A stretch of DNA of 64,000 nucleotides. Source: Fodinibacter sp963747405. GTDB lineage: Bacteria > Actinomycetota > Actinomycetes > Actinomycetales > Dermatophilaceae. Shown piece after piece: positions 49,035 through 57,199 of this stretch. The translations under genes were made by a program, and so were the position numbers. The notes beneath the pieces are model-generated. The model had not been told where the DNA came from. It saw nothing but the letters and a program-made list of their open reading frames with translations, and did not search any database. The DNA is taken from positions 434,001 to 498,000 of the forward strand of contig CAVVFG010000007.1 of the NCBI GenBank assembly GCA_963747405.1, given 5' to 3'. Numbering within the stretch: position 1 is the first letter of the stretch; each line of letters begins with the position of its first letter.

Positions 49035-50147
49035 ATGACCAGCACCGCCCTGAAGGACCTCGCCGCCAACGGCGTCTCGATCTGGCTCGACGACCTCTCC
49101 CGGGAGCGACTGACGTCGGGCAACCTGCAGCAGCTCATCGACGACAAGGGGATCGTCGGCGTCACCACCAACCCGTCGATCTTCCAGGCCGCCCTGTCCG
49201 AGGGGCACGCCTACGACGCCCAGGTCGGCGAGCTCGCCGATGGCGGCACCACCGTCGACGAGGCCGTGTTCGCCCTCACGACGCAGGACGTCCGCGACGC
49301 CTGCGACGTGTTCCTGCCGGTGTACGAGGCCACCGACGGACGCGACGGCCGGGTGTCGATCGAGGTCGACCCGCGGCTGGCCCACGACACGGCGAAGACG
49401 GTCGAGGAGGCCAAGGCCCTCGCCAAGGCAGTCGACCGACCCAACGTGCTCGTCAAGATCCCCGCCACCGTCGAGGGCCTGCCCGCCATCACCGAGGTGA
49501 TGGGGGCCGGCATCTCGGTCAACGTGACGCTGATCTTCGCGCTCGACCGGTACCGCGCGGTCATGAACGCGTTCCTCGCCGGCCTCGAGAAGGCGCGCGA
49601 GAGCCAGGCCGACCTGTCCGGCATCCACTCGGTCGCGTCGTTCTTCGTCTCGCGGGTCGACAGCGAGGTCGACAAGCGGCTCGACGCGCTGGGCACCGAC
49701 GAGGCCAAGGCGCTGCGCGGGAAGGCCGGGATCGCGAACGCGCGGCTGGCCTACCAGGCCTACGAGGAGGTCTTCTCCACCCCTCGCTGGCAGTCGCTCA
49801 AGGATGCCGGCGCCCACGAGCAGCGCCCGCTGTGGGCGTCCACGGGGGTCAAGGACCCGGCCTACCCCGACACGATGTACGTCACCGAGCTGGTGGCCCC
49901 CGGCACCGTCAACACGATGCCCGAGAAGACGCTCGACGCCACCGCCGACCACGGCGAGGTGTCCGGCGACACCGTGACGCCCTACTACGCCGAGGCCGCC
50001 GAGGTGCTCGACAGCCTGGAGCGGCTGGGCATCTCCTACGCCGAGGTCACCGCCCAGCTCGAGCGCGAGGGCGTCGACAAGTTCGCGAAGTCCTGGGGAG
50101 AGCTGCTCGACGGGGTCACCCGCGAGCTCGAGAAGGCCACGGCGTGA
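49035..50147 (+). CDS. tal: Transaldolase
   Basis: 370 residues, the longer actinobacterial/cyanobacterial-type transaldolase. It has DDLSRERLTSGNLQQLI near 19, GVTTNPSIFQAALSEG near 43, Schiff-base lysine in NVLVKIPATVEGLPAI near 139, and ISVNVTLIFALDRYRAVMNA near 160. It exchanges three-carbon units between sugar phosphates and works with transketolase, encoded six bases upstream. The pgi start overlaps its stop by four bases. ATG 49035 gives the standard N-terminus. Confidence 0.95.
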   Translation: MTSTALKDLAANGVSIWLDDLSRERLTSGNLQQLIDDKGIVGVTTNPSIFQAALSEGHAYDAQVGELADGGTTVDEAVFALTTQDVRDACDVFLPVYEATDGRDGRVSIEVDPRLAHDTAKTVEEAKALAKAVDRPNVLVKIPATVEGLPAITEVMGAGISVNVTLIFALDRYRAVMNAFLAGLEKARESQADLSGIHSVASFFVSRVDSEVDKRLDALGTDEAKALRGKAGIANARLAYQAYEEVFSTPRWQSLKDAGAHEQRPLWASTGVKDPAYPDTMYVTELVAPGTVNTMPEKTLDATADHGEVSGDTVTPYYAEAAEVLDSLERLGISYAEVTAQLEREGVDKFAKSWGELLDGVTRELEKATA

Positions 50148-51775
50148 GCACCCTCGCGGTCGCCGCCACCGGGGCGGCGGCCGACGCGGTGGCCACGCAC
50201 GTCCCCACCCTCGTGGCCGACCGGGTCGCGAGCCGGCTCTTCGCGCAGGACCACACCCTGTGGGGCGAGGCCGCCGAGGACGAGGCCGCCAAGCGGCTGT
50301 CCTGGACCGGCCTGCCCCGCACCTCGCGGCACCTCGTCGGCGAGGTCGCCGCCATGCGTGACGAGCTCGCCGCCACCGGCTACGACCGGGTGGTGCTGTG
50401 CGGCATGGGCGGCTCGTCGCTCGCTCCCGAGGTCATCTGCGCCACGGCGGGGGTGCCGATCGTCGTGCTCGACTCGTCCGACCCCGACGTCGTGCGCGGT
50501 GCGCTCACCGACCTCGACCGCACGGTCGTCGTGGTCTCGAGCAAGTCCGGCTCCACCGTCGAGACCGACAGCCAGCGGCGGGTGTTCGTGCAGGCGTTCA
50601 CCGACGCCGGCATCGACCCCACCACCCGGGTGGTCGTCGTCACGGACCCGGGCAGCCCGCTCGACGGCGAGGCCCGCGCGGCCGGCTTCCGGGTCGTCAA
50701 CGCCGACCCCGACGTCGGTGGCCGCTACTCGGCCCTGACCGCGTTCGGACTGGTGCCGAGCGGGCTGGCCGGCGTCGACATCGAGGCCCTGCTCGACGAC
50801 GCCGAGGCGGTGGCCGACCTGCTGGCCGCCGACGACGACGCCAACCCGGCGCTGCGCCTGGCCGCCGCCATGGCGGGCACCGAGCCGCTGCGCGACAAGC
50901 TGGTGCTCGTCGACGACGGCACCGAGAACGTCGGCTTCGGCGCCTGGGCCGAACAGCTCATCGCCGAGTCCACCGGCAAGGACGGCACCGGCATCCTGCC
51001 GGTCGTCGCCATCGGCGACTCCCCCGCCCACCTCTACGACGACGGCACCGTCGTGCGCCTGGTCTCCTCCGACGCCGACGATGACGACACCGCCGCGGAT
51101 GCCGGCTCCCCGGCATCCGGGGTGAGCGTCGCCGGGCCGCTCGGTGCCCAGCTGCTGCTGTGGGAGGCCGCCACCGCGGTCGGCGGGCGGCTGCTCGGCA
51201 TCAACCCCTTCGACCAGCCCGACGTCGAGAGCGCCAAGGCCGCGGCCCGCGACCTGCTCGACGCCGGCATCGGCGAGGGCGAGGACCCCGCGTTCACCGA
51301 CGGCGCCGTCGAGGTCCGCTCGCTAGGCGGCGACTGGCTCGGTGACGCCTCCACGGTCGAGGCCGCGGTCGACGCGCTGCTCGGGCAGCTCGACGGCAAG
51401 CACGGCTACGTCGCGGTGATGGCCTACCTCGACCGCGAGGCCGACGCCGACCTCGAGCACGTCGCGCGCGACCTGTTCGACCGCACCGGGCGCCCCGCCA
51501 CCTTCGGCTGGGGCCCGCGCTTCCTGCACTCCACCGGGCAGTACCACAAGGGCGGTCCGCCGACCGGCGTGTACGTCCAGGTCACCAGGGCGCCGGCGCG
51601 CGACCTGCCCGTGCCCGGCCGCGACTTCACCCTGGGCCAGTTCATCGCCGCGCAGGCCGGGGGCGACGCCACCGTGCTCGCCGACCACGCACGCCCCGTG
51701 CTGCGGCTGCACCTCACCGACCACGATGCGGGGCTCGCCCAGGTGCGTGCCGCGCTCGCCCGGGGCCGCGAGTGA
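50144..51775 (+). CDS. pgi: Glucose-6-phosphate isomerase with an acidic insert
   Basis: 543 residues with two SIS sugar-isomerase domains. Domain 1 has VVLCGMGGSSLAPEVICATA near 82 and the phosphate loop SSKSGSTVETDSQRR near 131. Domain 2 includes GAQLLLWEAATAVGGRLLGI near 330. The catalytic region LHSTGQYHKGGPPTGVYVQV lies near residue 460. It interconverts glucose-6-phosphate and fructose-6-phosphate, joining glycolysis to the pentose-phosphate genes around it. An Asp/Ala/Gly/Ser-rich insert near residues 308-325 is encoded over a perfect hairpin (51097-51118). GTG 50144 overlaps the tal stop; the zwf start overlaps its own stop. Confidence 0.92.
   Translation: MSTLAVAATGAAADAVATHVPTLVADRVASRLFAQDHTLWGEAAEDEAAKRLSWTGLPRTSRHLVGEVAAMRDELAATGYDRVVLCGMGGSSLAPEVICATAGVPIVVLDSSDPDVVRGALTDLDRTVVVVSSKSGSTVETDSQRRVFVQAFTDAGIDPTTRVVVVTDPGSPLDGEARAAGFRVVNADPDVGGRYSALTAFGLVPSGLAGVDIEALLDDAEAVADLLAADDDANPALRLAAAMAGTEPLRDKLVLVDDGTENVGFGAWAEQLIAESTGKDGTGILPVVAIGDSPAHLYDDGTVVRLVSSDADDDDTAADAGSPASGVSVAGPLGAQLLLWEAATAVGGRLLGINPFDQPDVESAKAAARDLLDAGIGEGEDPAFTDGAVEVRSLGGDWLGDASTVEAAVDALLGQLDGKHGYVAVMAYLDREADADLEHVARDLFDRTGRPATFGWGPRFLHSTGQYHKGGPPTGVYVQVTRAPARDLPVPGRDFTLGQFIAAQAGGDATVLADHARPVLRLHLTDHDAGLAQVRAALARGRE
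51097..51118. repeat. Perfect inverted repeat within pgi
   Basis: Arms GGATGCCGG and CCGGCATCC with a four-base loop CTCC. The arms carry the GGATGCCG octamer that recurs through the window. Confidence 0.6.
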
Positions 51776-53316
51776 GCCCGGCGCGCGTCGCCGCGGGCAC
51801 CAACCCCCTGCGCGACCCCCGCGACAAGCGCCTGCCCCGCATCGCGGGGCCCTGCTCGATGGTGCTCTTCGGGGTCACCGGTGACCTCGCCCGCAAGAAG
51901 CTGATGCCGGCCATCTACGACCTGGCCAACCGCGGCCTGCTGCCGCCCGGGTTCTCGCTGGTCGGGTTCGCCCGGCGCGACTGGGCCGACCAGGACTTCG
52001 GCAAGATCGTCTACCAGGCGGTTCGCGAGCGCTCCCGCACGCCGTTCCGCGAGGAGGTCTGGCGCACGCTGTCCGAGGGCGTCCGGTTCGTGCCCGGCTC
52101 GTTCGACGACGACGCCTCGTTCGACCTGCTCGCCGAGGTGGTCGCCGAGCTCGACGAGCAGCGCGGCACCGGCGGCAACCACGCCTTCTACCTGTCCATC
52201 CCGCCGTCGGCGTTCGCCACGGTCTGCCAGCAGCTCGAGCGCTCCGGGCTGTCGACCCGGCAGCAGGGGTCGTGGCGGCGGGTCGTCATCGAGAAGCCGT
52301 TCGGCCACGACCTGAAGTCCGCGCGCGAGCTGAACGCCATCGTCGAGAACGTCTTCCCGCCCGACTCGGTGTTCCGCATCGACCACTACCTGGGCAAGGA
52401 GACCGTGCAGAACCTGCTGGCGCTGCGCTTCGCCAACCAGATGTTCGAGCCGGTCTGGAACGCCAACTACGTCGACCACGTACAGATCACCATGGCCGAG
52501 GACATCGGCATCGGCGGCCGCGCCGGCTACTACGACGGCATCGGCGCCGCGCGCGACGTCATCCAGAACCACCTCCTGCAGCTGCTGGCCCTCACCGCGA
52601 TGGAGGAGCCGGTCTCCTTCGACGCCCGGGGGCTGCGCGCCGAGAAGGAGAAGGTGCTCTCGGCCGTGCGGCTTCCCGACGACCTCGCCGCCGGCACCGC
52701 GCGCGGGCAGTACGCCGCCGGCTGGCAGGGGGGCGAGGAGGTGGACGGCTACCTCGACGAGGACGGCGTGGCCGACGGGTCGCGCACCGAGACGTATGCC
52801 GCGGTGCGCCTCGACGTCGACACCCGCCGCTGGGCCGGGGTGCCGTTCTACCTGCGCACCGGCAAGCGGCTCGGCAAGCGGGTCACCGAGATCGCGGTGA
52901 TGTTCAAGAAGGCCCCGCACCTGCCGTTCTCGAACACCGCCACCGAGGAGCTCGGCCAGAACGCCGTCGTGATCCGGGTGCAGCCCGACGAGGGCGTCAC
53001 CCTGCGGTTCGGTGCGAAGGTGCCCGGGGCGCAGATGGAGGTCCGCGACGTCACCATGGACTTCGGCTACGGGCGGGCGTTCACCGAGTCCTCGCCGGAG
53101 GCGTACGAACGGCTCATCCTCGACGTGCTGCTCGGTGAGCCACCGCTGTTCCCCCGGCACGAGGAGGTCGAGCTCTCCTGGCAGATCCTCGACCCGATCG
53201 AGAGGTTCTGGGAGAGGAAGGGCAAGGCCCCACAGCAGTACACCTCCGGAGGATGGGGACCCGACAGCGCCGACGCGATGATGCGTCGCGACGGACGTGA
53301 GTGGAGGCTGCCATGA
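51772..53316 (+). CDS. zwf: Glucose-6-phosphate 1-dehydrogenase
   Basis: 514 residues. The NADP-binding motif is VLFGVTGDLARKKLMPAIYD near 30. The active-site signature RIDHYLGKETVQNLLALRFA near 202 carries the catalytic His/Lys and substrate contacts. EKPFGHDLKSARELN precedes it. The enzyme oxidises glucose-6-phosphate to 6-phosphogluconolactone, generating NADPH. It lies between pgi and opcA with four-base overlaps at both ends, so all are translated from one message. GTG 51772 is set by the overlap. Confidence 0.96.
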   Translation: MSPARVAAGTNPLRDPRDKRLPRIAGPCSMVLFGVTGDLARKKLMPAIYDLANRGLLPPGFSLVGFARRDWADQDFGKIVYQAVRERSRTPFREEVWRTLSEGVRFVPGSFDDDASFDLLAEVVAELDEQRGTGGNHAFYLSIPPSAFATVCQQLERSGLSTRQQGSWRRVVIEKPFGHDLKSARELNAIVENVFPPDSVFRIDHYLGKETVQNLLALRFANQMFEPVWNANYVDHVQITMAEDIGIGGRAGYYDGIGAARDVIQNHLLQLLALTAMEEPVSFDARGLRAEKEKVLSAVRLPDDLAAGTARGQYAAGWQGGEEVDGYLDEDGVADGSRTETYAAVRLDVDTRRWAGVPFYLRTGKRLGKRVTEIAVMFKKAPHLPFSNTATEELGQNAVVIRVQPDEGVTLRFGAKVPGAQMEVRDVTMDFGYGRAFTESSPEAYERLILDVLLGEPPLFPRHEEVELSWQILDPIERFWERKGKAPQQYTSGGWGPDSADAMMRRDGREWRLP

Positions 53317-54449
53317 TCGTCGACCTGCCCAGCAGCACCACTGCCGATGTCGCCAAGCGGCTGGTGCGGCTGCGCGCCGACACCGGCTCGATGGCGCTGT
53401 CGCGCGTGCTCACCCTGCTCGTGGCCGTCGACGAGTCCGACGCCGACACGGCGATCGAGACCGCCAACCACGCCAGCCGGCAGCACCCGTGCCGCATCAT
53501 CGTCGTCGTCGCCGGCAACAAGCGCGGCGCGTCCCGGCTCGACGCCCAGATCCGGCTCGGTGGAGATGCCGGGGCGTCGGAGGTCGTCGTGCTGCGGCTC
53601 TACGGCAGGCTCGCCAGCCACGGCCGCGCCGTCGTGACGCCGCTCCTGCTCGCCGACTCACCCATCGTCGCGTGGTGGCCCAGGAACGGCCCGGCCACGC
53701 CGTCGACCGACCCGATCGGGGAGATGGCCCAGCGCCGGGTGACCGATGCCGCCCAGTCCGGCGCGGCGCCGCGCACCGTGCTGCGCCGGCTGTCCGAGGG
53801 CTACTCCGACGGCGACACCGACCTCGCGTGGACGCGCATCACCCTGTGGCGCGGCCTGCTCGCCGCGGCCCTGGACCAGCCGCCCTACGAGCCGGTCACG
53901 AGCGTCACCGTCGTGGCGGCCACCGACTCCCCGTCCGGAGACCTGCTGGCCGGCTGGCTCGCCGTGCGGCTGCGCTGCCCGGTCGTCGTCGCGCGCGGGC
54001 GCAACCGCAGCGGGATCATCTCGGTGCGCCTCGAGCGGGCCAGCGGGAACGTCGACCTGGTGCGCCCGCTCGACGGCGACACGGCCACGCTGTCCCAGCC
54101 GGGTCAGCCGGTGCGCACGCTCGCGCTCCCCCACCGCTCGGATGCCGAGTGCCTCGCCGACGAGCTGCGCCGCCTGGACCCCGACGAGGTCTACGAGGAC
54201 GCCCTGGTGACCGGGCTGCGCAAGTGCACCGTGTCGCGCCAGACCGCCACCGAGGCCGTCAAGGCCGGGCAGGCGCCCTCGGTCGCCGAGGCCGAGCGCA
54301 CCGCCGCCCGGCTGCGCAAGGCCGCGCGGGCCAGCGCGAGCAGCAAGATGGTCGAGGCCAGGCCGATGCCCGGCAAGCCCGACGACCCCGGCGCGGTCAA
54401 GGAGGCCGCCGTCAAGCAGCTGGTCGAGGTGAAGGAGCGCCGCTCATGA
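53313..54449 (+). CDS. opcA: Glucose-6-phosphate dehydrogenase assembly protein OpcA
   Basis: 378 residues. Recognised by the N-terminal SSTTADVAKRLVRLR, the region NHASRQHPCRIIVVVAGNK near 50-70, SPIVAWWPRNGPATPSTDPI near 112, and the central RITLWRGLLAAALDQPPYEP near 170, all typical of actinobacterial OpcA. The last ~60 residues are Ala/Lys-rich and probably disordered. OpcA is needed for full activity or assembly of G6P dehydrogenase, encoded directly upstream with a four-base overlap. pgl overlaps its stop. Confidence 0.93.
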   Translation: MIVDLPSSTTADVAKRLVRLRADTGSMALSRVLTLLVAVDESDADTAIETANHASRQHPCRIIVVVAGNKRGASRLDAQIRLGGDAGASEVVVLRLYGRLASHGRAVVTPLLLADSPIVAWWPRNGPATPSTDPIGEMAQRRVTDAAQSGAAPRTVLRRLSEGYSDGDTDLAWTRITLWRGLLAAALDQPPYEPVTSVTVVAATDSPSGDLLAGWLAVRLRCPVVVARGRNRSGIISVRLERASGNVDLVRPLDGDTATLSQPGQPVRTLALPHRSDAECLADELRRLDPDEVYEDALVTGLRKCTVSRQTATEAVKAGQAPSVAEAERTAARLRKAARASASSKMVEARPMPGKPDDPGAVKEAAVKQLVEVKERRS

Positions 54450-55183
54450 GCGAGCCCACGATGACCGTCGTCGTCCACCCGGGGCCGCAGGCCCTGGCCG
54501 ACGCCGCCGCAGCCCGGTTCGTGGTGGCACTGGTCGACGCACAGTCGGCGCGCGGTGTGGCCCACGTGTCGCTGACCGGCGGGTCGATGGGCTCGCAGAT
54601 CATCGAGTCGCTGTGCGCGGTCCCCGCCCGCGACGCCGTCGACTGGTCACAGGTGCACGTGTGGTGGGGCGACGAGCGCTGGCTGCCGGCCGGCGACGCC
54701 GGCCGCAACGACACCCAGAACGACGCCGCCGGCCTGGCCGGGCTCGGCCTCGACCCGGCCAAGGTGCACCGGGTGCCCGGCCCCGACGACACCGACTCCC
54801 CGGAGCAGAGCGCCCGGGCCTACGGCGACGCGCTGCGCGACGCGGGAGCCGGCGTGTTCGACGTGGTGGTGCTGGGGGTCGGTCCCGACGGCCACGTCGC
54901 CTCGATGTTCCCGCACCACCCGGCGGCCAAGGAGGTCGGCGCGCTCGCGGTGGCCGTGCACGACTCACCCAAGCCGCCGCCGACGCGGGTCTCGCTGACC
55001 CGCGAGTGCCTCGAGCGCTCGCGCGAGGTGTGGTTCCTGGTCACCGGCTCCGACAAGGCGGAGGCGGTGCGCCGCGGCGTCACCGGCGCCCCCCTCGAGA
55101 CCACCCCGGCCGCGCACGTGCACGGGGTCGAGCGCACGCTGTGGCTGGTCGACGCCGACGCCGCCGCCGAGCTGGAGCGCTGA
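54446..55183 (+). CDS. pgl: 6-phosphogluconolactonase
   Basis: 245 residues, NagB/6PGL fold. It has VSLTGGSMGSQIIESL near 37, VHVWWGDERWLPAGDAGRND near 64 (the W-W-x-DER substrate motif), and VVLGVGPDGHVASMFPHHPA near 138, the catalytic GxGxDGHxASxFP signature. It hydrolyses 6-phosphogluconolactone to 6-phosphogluconate. It is the last enzyme gene of the pentose-phosphate operon; no gnd is present in the window. The start overlaps the opcA stop by four bases. Confidence 0.94.
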   Translation: MSEPTMTVVVHPGPQALADAAAARFVVALVDAQSARGVAHVSLTGGSMGSQIIESLCAVPARDAVDWSQVHVWWGDERWLPAGDAGRNDTQNDAAGLAGLGLDPAKVHRVPGPDDTDSPEQSARAYGDALRDAGAGVFDVVVLGVGPDGHVASMFPHHPAAKEVGALAVAVHDSPKPPPTRVSLTRECLERSREVWFLVTGSDKAEAVRRGVTGAPLETTPAAHVHGVERTLWLVDADAAAELER

Positions 55184-55187
55184 GGGC

Positions 55188-55691
55188 ATGGGCTTCCTCG
55201 ACCGGCTGCGCGGCCGCGACGACCCCGCCACCACGCCCGACGACGACCCGGATGCCGTGAGCGGCGCCGGCGGCGACGACGACCTCGCCGGGGTCGACGC
55301 GGTGGAGGAGATCGGCATCCGCCGGCTCACCGCCGAGGAGGAGGCGACCCTGGAGGCGGCCCGCGCCGGCTACGCAGCGCACGGCATCGACCCCGCCGAC
55401 CTGGCCAGCATCGCCGCCGCGTACGACCGCGCCCTCGACGACCTCGGCGACGAGGACTCCTCCGGGGTGGTCGAGGTGCTCGGCACCGCGGTGGGTGACC
55501 ACCTGGTGGCCGCCGCCGGCTACCGCTGGGTGGTCAGCAGCGACCCGTTCGGCACCGACCTCGCCGTGGAGCCCCCGCGCCGCGGGGTGCCGGTGGTGAC
55601 CCGGATGCTGGTGGCCACCCGCTGGCTGGGCCGCGAGCGCGGGTGGGTTCCAGGCGTCGTCGGGCACCTCGCGCAGGTCGGCCGCAGCTGA
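55188..55691 (+). CDS. DUF3806-like protein at the end of the pentose-phosphate operon
   Basis: 167 residues. The first ~40 are acidic and low-complexity after MGFLDRLRGRDD. The folded part (about 75-167) contains LGTAVGDHLVAAAGYRWVVS and DPFGTDLAVEPP, which resembles the DUF3806 family. ATG 55188 lies four bases after the pgl stop, so it is probably co-transcribed. The function is unknown, and the position is the only hint of a link with sugar metabolism. It is convergent with rbpA. Confidence 0.72.
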   Translation: MGFLDRLRGRDDPATTPDDDPDAVSGAGGDDDLAGVDAVEEIGIRRLTAEEEATLEAARAGYAAHGIDPADLASIAAAYDRALDDLGDEDSSGVVEVLGTAVGDHLVAAAGYRWVVSSDPFGTDLAVEPPRRGVPVVTRMLVATRWLGRERGWVPGVVGHLAQVGRS

Positions 55692-55700
55692 CCCGCGCAG

Positions 55701-56051
55701 CTACTGGATCAGGCCGCGGTCGCGCAGCGTCTGCAGGGCCTCGTCGAGGATGGCCTCGCCGTCCTCGTCGGAGCGGCGCTCCTTGACGTAGGCGAGGTGG
55801 GTCTTGTAGGGCTCGACCCGGGGCGCCGCCGGGGGGTTCTCCCGGTCGCGCCCGGCCGGCAGGCCGCAGCGCGGGCAGTCCCACTGCTCGGGGATGGCCA
55901 GCCCGGGCTCCTCGGAGAAGCTCGGGCGGGTCTCGTGCCCGTTGGAGCACCAGAACGAGACGTGCACCCGTGGGGCCACCTCGCCGCGCTCGGCCTCGCC
56001 CATCGGGCCCGCACCCACGCGCGACCCACGGATCGCGTTACCACCAGCCAT
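55701..56051 (-). CDS. rbpA: RNA polymerase-binding protein RbpA
   Basis: 116 residues. It has AIRGSRVGAGPMGEAERGE near residue 5, the zinc-ribbon-like core FWCSNGHETRPSFSEE near 33 with WDCPRCGLPAGRD near 57, and the C-terminal sigma-interacting region KTHLAYVKERRSDEDGEAIL near 83. RbpA binds RNA polymerase and group 1/2 sigma factors and helps form the open complex; it is found only in actinobacteria. It follows secG by 15 bases in the same direction. An AGGAATAGG stretch provides the ribosome site before ATG 56051. Confidence 0.95.
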   Translation of the reverse strand: MAGGNAIRGSRVGAGPMGEAERGEVAPRVHVSFWCSNGHETRPSFSEEPGLAIPEQWDCPRCGLPAGRDRENPPAAPRVEPYKTHLAYVKERRSDEDGEAILDEALQTLRDRGLIQ

Positions 56052-56066
56052 GTCTACCTATTCCTG

Positions 56067-56309
56067 TCAGGCGAAGCGAGCGAGGACGCCGAGGGCCACG
56101 ACGACGGTGAACCACACCAGTGCGACCCCGACGGTGATCCGGTCGAGGTTGCGCTCGGCGACCGAGCTGCCACCCAGCGAGCTGGACATGCCACCGCCGA
56201 ACATGTCGGACAGGCCACCGCCCTTGCCCTTGTGCAGCAGGATCAGCAGGGTCAGGAACAGGCCGGTGAGGACCAGGAGGATCTCGAGGCCGATTTGTAC
56301 CGCTTGCAC
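56067..56309 (-). CDS. secG: Preprotein translocase subunit SecG
   Basis: 80 residues with two membrane helices (about 6-25, LEILLVLTGLFLTLLILLHK, and about 56-75, VGVALVWFTVVVALGVLA). The conserved cytoplasmic loop KGKGGGLSDMFGG links them. SecG joins SecYE to aid protein export. It follows tpiA in the same direction, a conserved actinobacterial gene order. GTG 56309 is preceded by GAAGGA at about seven bases. Confidence 0.94.
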   Translation of the reverse strand: MQAVQIGLEILLVLTGLFLTLLILLHKGKGGGLSDMFGGGMSSSLGGSSVAERNLDRITVGVALVWFTVVVALGVLARFA

Positions 56310-56397
56310 GAGCAGTCCTTCGGGTGGGTCGGGGGCAACCGCTCAAGGATAACCGTTGACGGCGCCGGCCGCGGTAGGCCCCCGGCGGGCCGGGAGG

Positions 56398-57195
56398 TCA
56401 GGAGGTCTGCAGGTGGTCGCGGAAGCGACAGATCGCGGCGAACTCGACCGGGTCGATCGAGGCCCCGCCGACGAGCGCACCGTCGACGTCCTCCTTGGCC
56501 ATGATGGCCGCGACGTTGCCCGACTTGACCGAGCCGCCGTAGAGAACCCGGATGCCGTCGGCCACGTCACCGCTGTAGAGCTCGGCAAGCTTGGTGCGGA
56601 TGGCCGCGCACACCTCCTGCGCGTCCTCGGGCGTGGCGACCTCACCGGTGCCGATCGCCCAGATCGGCTCGTACGCGACGACGACGCTCCTCGCCTGCTC
56701 GACCGGCACGTCCTTCAGGCCCGCCTCGACCTGGGCGAGCACGTGCTCGACGTGGGTGCCGGCCTGGCGGATCTCGAGGCCCTCGCCGCAGCAGAAGATC
56801 GGCGTGATGCCGTGCCGGAAGGCGGCCTGGACCTTGGCGCCCACGACCTCGTCGCTCTCGGCGTGGTACTCGCGCCGCTCGCTGTGGCCGACCGTGACGT
56901 AGGCACAGCCGAGCTTGGCGAGGAAGGCACCGCTGATCTCGCCGGTGTAGGCGCCGGCGTCGTGCACGGAGAGGTCCTGGGCGCCGTGCTTGAGCTCGAG
57001 GCGGTCACCGTCGATCAGCGTCTGCACGCTGCGGATGTCGGTGAACGGCGGCAGCACCGCCACCTCGACGGCACCGAAGTCGTGCTTGCCGTCCTTGAGG
57101 GTCCAGTCGAGCTTCTGCACGAGGTGGGTGGCCTGGAGGTGGTCCAGGTTCATCTTCCAGTTCCCCGCCATGAGGGGGGTGCGGCCGACGGTCAT
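56398..57195 (-). CDS. tpiA: Triosephosphate isomerase
   Basis: 265 residues, TIM barrel. GNWKMNLDHLQATH lies near residue 11 (catalytic Asn and Lys), catalytic His in VGHSERREYH near 100, and the glutamate signature VVAYEPIWAIGTGEVATPED near 168. The phosphate loop is RVLYGGSVKSGN near 217. It interconverts dihydroxyacetone phosphate and glyceraldehyde-3-phosphate. Its AAGGAG ribosome site lies inside the last codons of pgk, five bases upstream of which the stop sits. Confidence 0.96.
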   Translation of the reverse strand: MTVGRTPLMAGNWKMNLDHLQATHLVQKLDWTLKDGKHDFGAVEVAVLPPFTDIRSVQTLIDGDRLELKHGAQDLSVHDAGAYTGEISGAFLAKLGCAYVTVGHSERREYHAESDEVVGAKVQAAFRHGITPIFCCGEGLEIRQAGTHVEHVLAQVEAGLKDVPVEQARSVVVAYEPIWAIGTGEVATPEDAQEVCAAIRTKLAELYSGDVADGIRVLYGGSVKSGNVAAIMAKEDVDGALVGGASIDPVEFAAICRFRDHLQTS

Positions 57196-57199
57196 GCGG

